Position numbers and translations under genes: made by a program | Part shown: positions 6,452-10,389 of the stretch, in pieces | Numbering within the stretch: the first letter of the stretch is position 1 | Layout of the letters: each line of letters opens with the position of its first letter | Source: an archaeon | GTDB taxonomy: Archaea; Iainarchaeota; Iainarchaeia; Iainarchaeales; GCA-2688035 | Assembly (NCBI GenBank): GCA_030745815.1 | Contig: JASLNX010000205.1 | Coordinates: forward strand, 1-10,389 | Direction of reading: 5' to 3' | DNA length: 10,389 nt | Notes under the pieces: model-generated | Database searches by the model: none | Told to the model about the DNA's origin: nothing | What the model saw: only the letters and a program-made list of their open reading frames with translations

Positions 6452-6952
6452 TCACTTAGGCTTTGCAGGTGGTTTATAGTTCATAAGTAAATTTTTTGTA
6501 ATAAGGCCTTTAGCCAGTGCCTTGTTAATGGCCTCAACAGTAAGCCTTCTTACAACCAAATCAACTACCTGCCCGCTGCCAGTCGGTGCAGTAATAGTCT
6601 TCTCAGCTATGGTTTCAGTGAGCTCTGTTCTTATTGCAACCAATCCAGGGGCTTCTGATTCATGAAGAATATTTTCAGCTATTCGATAGGCTGGCTGTGG
6701 CTTAAGGCCCATTTTAGTGAAAGACTGTGCACACTTTGTAGATGCCACTAAAAGTGATTGTTTAGCTTTTGCACTGACAGTTTTTAGTGCTGTAGCAAAT
6801 CGTTTTTTTTGCGCTGCCTCTTCTTCTGCAACTTTCACTAGTCTGGCCTCTCTTTGCTTTTGCTGTCTTAGCTCCAGTTCAGAAGGTTGGTCAAGTCTTG
6901 CACCAAATCCCTTTTCACCACCAACAATTTTGCTATTTTTTTTATGAGGCAT
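6452..6952 (-). CDS. Basic hypothetical protein, 166 residues
   Basis: I do not recognise this protein. It starts MPHKKNSKIVGG, a lysine-rich and probably unstructured stretch. Residues about 20-60 are highly charged (ELELRQQKQREARL, VAEEEAAQKKRF) and likely form a long helix or coiled coil. The remainder is more globular, with a short Thr/Gly/Ser segment (TAPTGSGQ, about 119-126), a probable helix VVDLVVRRLTVEAINKALAK, and a basic tail ending PPAKPK. There is no signal peptide, membrane segment or cysteine pair. The basic composition and separate promoter would suit a nucleic-acid- or ribosome-associated protein, but that is a guess. The ATG at 6952 follows a TTTAAA element and a weak TGATC ribosome-binding match. 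It is divergent from purM and ends 54 bases before the aromatic-operon leader ORF, with no clear terminator between. Confidence 0.75.
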   Translation of the reverse strand: MPHKKNSKIVGGEKGFGARLDQPSELELRQQKQREARLVKVAEEEAAQKKRFATALKTVSAKAKQSLLVASTKCAQSFTKMGLKPQPAYRIAENILHESEAPGLVAIRTELTETIAEKTITAPTGSGQVVDLVVRRLTVEAINKALAKGLITKNLLMNYKPPAKPK

Positions 6953-6982
6953 AAAAGATCATTAAAATTTAGTGCAATTAGC

Positions 6983-6990
6983 AATTTAAA
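6983..6990. promoter_or_regulatory. Shared TATA element of the divergent hypothetical gene and purM
   Basis: AATTTAAA sits in the 66-base gap between the two divergent starts. Its symmetric TTTAAA core is centred about 31 bases before the purM ATG (7019) and about 35 bases before the other ATG (6952). Either direction would give a transcript with a leader of only a few bases. purM has no ribosome-binding site before its ATG, which fits leaderless translation. No second good TATA box was seen in the gap. Confidence 0.5.
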
Positions 6991-7018
6991 GGTTACCTGC
7001 CAAAACTTACTTGTTCAC

Positions 7019-8032
7019 ATGACCACTTATAAAGACGCAGGCGTTGACATTGAAGCCGGGAGTCAGGCCGTTAAACGAATTAAGGGCCTTGTGAAAGGCA
7101 CTTTTTCAAAAGACGTACTGCTCGATGTTGGAGCCTTTGGAGGCTCTGTTAGTGCTGAAAAACTGAAAAAGTTTGACAAGCCTGTTTTAATCAGCAGCAT
7201 TGACGGCGTTGGAACCAAAACAAAGATTGCCTCTGCAATGAACAAATGGGACAGCGTTGGAAAAGATATTGTAAACCACAGCTGCAACGATGTTTTGTGC
7301 TGCGGAGCCGAACCCTGGTTTTTTGTGGACTACGTTGCAAGCAGCACAATTGAACCAGAAAAGGTTGAACAAATTGTAAAAGGAATGGCTGAAGCCTGCA
7401 AAGAGAACAATGTTTCACTTATTGCCGGGGAAACCGCTGAAATGCCGGGAGTCTACGAGCAGGGTGAGACAGATATTGTTGGCGCAATAACCGGGGTTGC
7501 TGAAAGAGACAAAATGGTTGACGGAAGCAAGATCCAAGAAGGCAATGTGCTGGTTTCCCTGCCAAGTTCAGGATTGCACACTAATGGCTACTCGCTTGCA
7601 AGAAAGGTTGTTTTTGAAATCGCAGGCCTTGGGGTGAACGACAAAGTTGACGGAGTTGAAGGAACAGTTGGACAGGCATTACTTGCGCCTCACAAGAGCT
7701 ATGTGAAAGAAGTTCTGCCGCTTGCAAAAGAATCAAGAGTTAACGGGATAGCGCACATTACAGGCGGCGGCCTGGTTGACAATATTGGAAGGCTTTTACC
7801 AGAAGGCCTTGGGGCAAAAATTGAGAAGGCAAAGCTAAGAGTGCCAGGGATTTTTAAGTTTATTCAAGAAAAGGGCGAAGTGCCTGACGAAGATATGTTC
7901 AAGACCTTTAACATGGGAAGCGGAATGGTTCTAATTGTTGACAAGGCCGAGGCTGAAAAGATTATTGGAGAATTAGACGGAGCCTGGGTTATTGGAGAAA
8001 TAGTTAAAGGAAAAGACGTTGAAATTATTTAA
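7019..8032 (+). CDS. purM: Phosphoribosylformylglycinamidine cyclo-ligase (AIR synthetase)
   Basis: Closes the imidazole ring in purine synthesis, turning FGAM into AIR with ATP. The 337 residues are close to the usual length and show the whole PurM/AIRS signature set: YKDAGVDIEAG at the N-terminus, IDGVGTK (61-67), CNDVLCCGAEPWFFVDY (89-105), AGETAEMPGVY (136-146), GLHTNGYSLAR (185-195), HITGGGLVDN (246-255) and FKTFNMGSGMV (294-304). The start at 7019 is chosen because homologues begin just before YKDAG and the TATA element sits 31 bases upstream. A start at 6887 would add 44 residues unlike the family and run through the divergent gene and the promoter. No other purine genes are nearby. 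Its stop overlaps the leuB stop tail to tail by 8 bases. Confidence 0.97.
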   Translation: MTTYKDAGVDIEAGSQAVKRIKGLVKGTFSKDVLLDVGAFGGSVSAEKLKKFDKPVLISSIDGVGTKTKIASAMNKWDSVGKDIVNHSCNDVLCCGAEPWFFVDYVASSTIEPEKVEQIVKGMAEACKENNVSLIAGETAEMPGVYEQGETDIVGAITGVAERDKMVDGSKIQEGNVLVSLPSSGLHTNGYSLARKVVFEIAGLGVNDKVDGVEGTVGQALLAPHKSYVKEVLPLAKESRVNGIAHITGGGLVDNIGRLLPEGLGAKIEKAKLRVPGIFKFIQEKGEVPDEDMFKTFNMGSGMVLIVDKAEAEKIIGELDGAWVIGEIVKGKDVEII

Positions 8033-9098
8033 GCTCTCTTAAAATCGCTTGGCCCATTTCCTTTGTGCCAATTACTTCTTCGCCTTCTTTTGCAATGTCG
8101 CCTGTTCTAAGGCCCTGGTTTAGCACTGATTCAACTGCTTTGAAGACTGAATCGTAAGCCTGGTCAAGCCCAAAAGAGTACTTGCACATCATTGCTGCGC
8201 TTAAGATTTGAGCAATTGGATTTGCTTTGTCCTGACCCATAATATCAGGAGCCGAACCGTGAACCGGTTCATACATTCCAAAGCTTGACTCGTTAAGAGA
8301 AACACTTGGAAGCATTCCAATACTGCCAGTAAGCATTGCGGCCTCATCACTTAAAATGTCTCCAAACATATTTCCTGCAAGAATAACATCAAACTGCTTT
8401 GGGTTTCTAACAAGCTGCATTGCAGCGTTATCAACGTACATGTTCTGCAGTTCTACACCTGGATAACCCTTTGCAAACTCTTCAACTGTTTTTCTCCACA
8501 AAACCATTGATTGAAGGATGTTCTCTTTGTCAATGCTGTGCACTTTCTTTCCACGCTTCATAGCAGCCTCAAAGGCAACTTTTGCGATTCTCTCAATCTC
8601 GGACTTTTTGTAGCGCATTGTGTCAACCCCCTCTTCATCATTTACTTCTTTAGGGCGACCAAAGTAAATTCCCGAGGTAAGCTCCCTTACAACGAGGATA
8701 TCAAAGCCTCCACCAACAAGCTCTGGCTTGAGCGGGGAAGCAGTTGCAAGTGCCTTGAAAACAATTGCAGGCCGAAAATTTGCGTAGAGATCAAACTCTT
8801 TTCTTAATGGAATCAATGCAGCTCTCACTGGCCGTTCATCAAGTGGAAGCTTGTCCCCTTCAGGGTGCCCAACCGCACCGAAAAGGATTGCGTCGCTTGC
8901 CTTGCACAGCGCAAGTGTTTTATTCGGCAAGCAGTGCTTGAATTCCTTATAGGCCTCCCATCCAACCTTTGCTTCAGTGAATTCAAATTCAGCATCGGCC
9001 TTTTCGCCAACCTTTTTCAAGACTTCAATTGCAGGGGGCATTATTTCCATCCCAATTCCATCACCTGGAAGAACTGCTATCTTAAATTTCTTACTCAT
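8025..9098 (-). CDS. leuB: 3-isopropylmalate dehydrogenase
   Basis: Oxidises and decarboxylates 3-isopropylmalate to 2-ketoisocaproate with NAD+, the last dedicated step to leucine before transamination. The 357 residues match the bacterial-type enzyme: LPGDGIGMEI near the start, PLRKEFDLYANFRP (R99, R109), VVRELTSGIYFG (R138, Y145), DKENIL (K191), and metal-binding aspartates D223, D247 and D251 in YVDNAAMQL and GNMFGDILSDEAA. Asp285 in GSAPDIMG is the residue that selects NAD+ over NADP+ in this family. The ATG at 9098 overlaps the leuD stop (ATGA), with GGAG upstream. Isocitrate or homoisocitrate dehydrogenase is a less likely alternative given these motifs and the leuCD neighbours. Confidence 0.96.
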   Translation of the reverse strand: MSKKFKIAVLPGDGIGMEIMPPAIEVLKKVGEKADAEFEFTEAKVGWEAYKEFKHCLPNKTLALCKASDAILFGAVGHPEGDKLPLDERPVRAALIPLRKEFDLYANFRPAIVFKALATASPLKPELVGGGFDILVVRELTSGIYFGRPKEVNDEEGVDTMRYKKSEIERIAKVAFEAAMKRGKKVHSIDKENILQSMVLWRKTVEEFAKGYPGVELQNMYVDNAAMQLVRNPKQFDVILAGNMFGDILSDEAAMLTGSIGMLPSVSLNESSFGMYEPVHGSAPDIMGQDKANPIAQILSAAMMCKYSFGLDQAYDSVFKAVESVLNQGLRTGDIAKEGEEVIGTKEMGQAILRELK

Positions 9099-9589
9099 TT
9101 TTTCGTCTCCTGCTTTACATACTCCATTAGACCACCAAGCTTTATAATTTTTTGGATAAATGGCGGCATTGGAACTGCTTTGTAAGTTTCATTCTTGGAA
9201 ATGGTCTTTATTTCACCTGTTTCAGCGTTTACCTCAAGTTCATCGCCTTCAGAAATCTTTTGCGAGGCCTCAGCAGACTCAAAAATTGGCAAGCCCATGT
9301 TAATACTGTTCCTGTAAAAGATCCTGGCAAAAGATTCGGCAACAACGCAAGAAATTCCCGCATTCTTTATTGCGATTGGCGCGTGCTCTCTGCTTGAACC
9401 GCAACCGAAGTTTTTGCCTGCAACAATTATGTCACCTGCTGAGATTTTCTTTGTAAAATCCTTGTCAATGTCTTCCATGCAATGAGATGCAAGTTCCTTC
9501 GGGTTTGAAGAGTTAAGGTAACGCGCAGGAATTATTACGTCTGTATCAACATTGTCCTTGAACTTCCATGACTTTCCCTTAATATTCAT
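9095..9589 (-). CDS. leuD: 3-isopropylmalate dehydratase small subunit
   Basis: The swivelling-domain subunit that works with LeuC to isomerise 2-isopropylmalate to 3-isopropylmalate. Its 164 residues match the short form found in archaea and many anaerobic bacteria, not the roughly 200-residue Escherichia coli form. Key segments are NVDTDVIIPARYL (13-25), the loop YLNSSNP (24-30) that helps set substrate choice, GKNFGCGSSREHAP (58-71) and ESFARIFYRN (85-94). YLNS resembles the YLNT of bacterial isopropylmalate isomerases rather than the loop of homoaconitases, which with leuB alongside supports the leucine role. The ATG at 9589 overlaps the leuC stop by 4 bases, with GGGTGA upstream. Confidence 0.95.
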   Translation of the reverse strand: MNIKGKSWKFKDNVDTDVIIPARYLNSSNPKELASHCMEDIDKDFTKKISAGDIIVAGKNFGCGSSREHAPIAIKNAGISCVVAESFARIFYRNSINMGLPIFESAEASQKISEGDELEVNAETGEIKTISKNETYKAVPMPPFIQKIIKLGGLMEYVKQETKK

Positions 9590-10389
9590 TTCAACTCACC
9601 CGGGTGGATTATTTTTCCAGCAACTGCTGACGCAGCTGCAACAGCCGGATTTGAAAGATAAACCTCGCTCTTAGGGTGCCCCATTCTTCCAACAAAGTTC
9701 CTGTTTGTTGTTGCAATCGCGCGCTCGCCCTCTGCGAGAATTCCCATATGACCTCCAAGGCAAGGTCCACAGGTTGGAGTGCTAAATGAACATCCTGCTT
9801 TCACAAAAATTTCAGTAAGACCCTCTTTAATGCACTGAAGATAAATTTCCTGTGAACCCGGGAGAATAACGCATCTTACGCTTGGGTGAACTTTCTTGCC
9901 CTTGAAAATTTTTGCAGCAATTCTTAAGTCCTCCATTCGGCCATTTGTGCAACTTCCAATAACACTCTGTTGAATTTCAACCCCAGAAACCTCTGAAACA
10001 GGCTTGCTGTTTTCAGGAAGGTGCGGAACAGCAACCTGTGGTTCTATACAAGAAGCGTCCCAAAAAAAGCTGTCAGAATAATCCGCGTCCTTGTCTGAAG
10101 AATAAACCTGGAACTTTTCGTTGGTCCGCTGCTTAACATAACTAAGAGTTCTAGCATCTGGTGCAATTATTCCGGATTTCCCCCCAGCCTCAATTGCCAT
10201 ATTGCAAATGCTAAAGCGTGAGTCCATTGAAAGGTTCTTTATTGTGTCGCCTTGAAACTCCATTGCCTTGTACAACGCTCCGTCTACCCCCACCTGTCCT
10301 ATTGTGTAAAGAATCAAATCCTTTCCTGAAATAAACTTCTTTGGCTTCCCGGAAAAATTAAACTGGATTGATTCAGGCACCTTAAACCA
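9586..10389 (-). CDS. leuC: 3-isopropylmalate dehydratase large subunit, 5' end cut by the window
   Basis: The [4Fe-4S] catalytic subunit of isopropylmalate isomerase. The reading frame is open to the right edge, where it reads Trp-Phe-Lys-Val-Pro-Glu-Ser; the GTG at 10380 is that internal Val, not a start. About 267 of the roughly 420 residues are visible, so some 150 N-terminal residues are missing. Cluster cysteines are seen in GSCTNGR (codon 9951-9949) and in TCGPCLGGH (codons 9771-9769 and 9762-9760). Further hallmarks are KAGCSFSTPTCGP, TTNRNFVGRMGHP and YLSNPAVAAASA. It is the upstream neighbour of leuD with an ATGA overlap, so leuC-leuD-leuB form a translationally coupled operon. Its promoter lies outside the window. 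Confidence 0.96.
   Translation of the reverse strand, partial: WFKVPESIQFNFSGKPKKFISGKDLILYTIGQVGVDGALYKAMEFQGDTIKNLSMDSRFSICNMAIEAGGKSGIIAPDARTLSYVKQRTNEKFQVYSSDKDADYSDSFFWDASCIEPQVAVPHLPENSKPVSEVSGVEIQQSVIGSCTNGRMEDLRIAAKIFKGKKVHPSVRCVILPGSQEIYLQCIKEGLTEIFVKAGCSFSTPTCGPCLGGHMGILAEGERAIATTNRNFVGRMGHPKSEVYLSNPAVAAASAVAGKIIHPGELK

Noticed and set aside
6803..6943. Two T8 runs (6803-6810 and 6936-6943) as terminators or slippage sites
   Set aside because: They are lysine and neighbouring codons of the minus-strand basic protein, and no plus-strand gene ends there; the frame is intact across both.
6887..7018. 44-residue N-terminal extension of PurM
   Set aside because: It overlaps the divergent gene and the promoter, resembles nothing in the family, and homologues start at the MTTYKDAG position.
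8511..8807. 98-residue plus-strand ORF within leuB
   Set aside because: Antisense shadow of a clear enzyme gene, with no promoter, ribosome-binding site or recognisable motif. The other 60-106 residue overlapping ORFs were rejected on the same grounds.
9586..10380. leuC as a complete short gene starting at GTG 10380
   Set aside because: The frame stays open to the edge, reading Trp-Phe-Lys before this Val, and the family is about 150 residues longer at the N-terminus; this is a cut by the window, not a truncation.

Overview
The window looks like part of an archaeal chromosome, moderately AT-rich by eye. The evidence is a transketolase split into two genes, a short MipB/FSA-type transaldolase, archaeal TATA boxes (TTTAAATA type) about 30 bases upstream of leaderless or nearly leaderless starts, and GGAGG/GGTG ribosome-binding sites inside tightly overlapping operons. 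Several enzymes are of a type commoner in bacteria: a fused chorismate mutase-prephenate dehydratase, a Thermotoga-like DAHP synthase and a bacterial-type LeuB. This suggests a mosaic genome, perhaps in a DPANN-like or another transfer-prone archaeal lineage. The exact lineage cannot be read from the window.

Bases 1-6213 (minus strand) hold one compact aromatic amino-acid operon. In transcription order it runs: transaldolase, pheA (chorismate mutase/prephenate dehydratase/ACT), transketolase N-terminal subunit, transketolase C-terminal subunit, DAHP synthase, a histidine-phosphatase-family protein, and aroA (EPSP synthase, cut by the left edge). Adjacent genes overlap by 4-8 bases or are 2-18 bases apart. 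The transaldolase and transketolase can make erythrose 4-phosphate, which DAHP synthase consumes. EPSP synthase and PheA act later in the same route.

Bases 6214-6451 are the upstream region of that operon. They hold a well-placed archaeal promoter and a 30-codon ORF whose end reads YFAYWYFV. I interpret it as a possible leader peptide for attenuation of the aromatic operon, and it is the most striking signal in the window. A long-range stem could enclose its aromatic codons, and a small dyad lies closer to the transaldolase.

Bases 6452-6952 (minus) encode a 166-residue basic protein I do not recognise. It is divergent from purM (7019-8032, plus), and one TTTAAA element appears to serve both promoters. 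purM overlaps, tail to tail, the end of a leucine operon transcribed leftwards as leuC (cut by the right edge), leuD and leuB (10389-8025), whose genes are joined by ATGA overlaps. No tRNA, rRNA, insertion sequence, CRISPR array or origin was seen.
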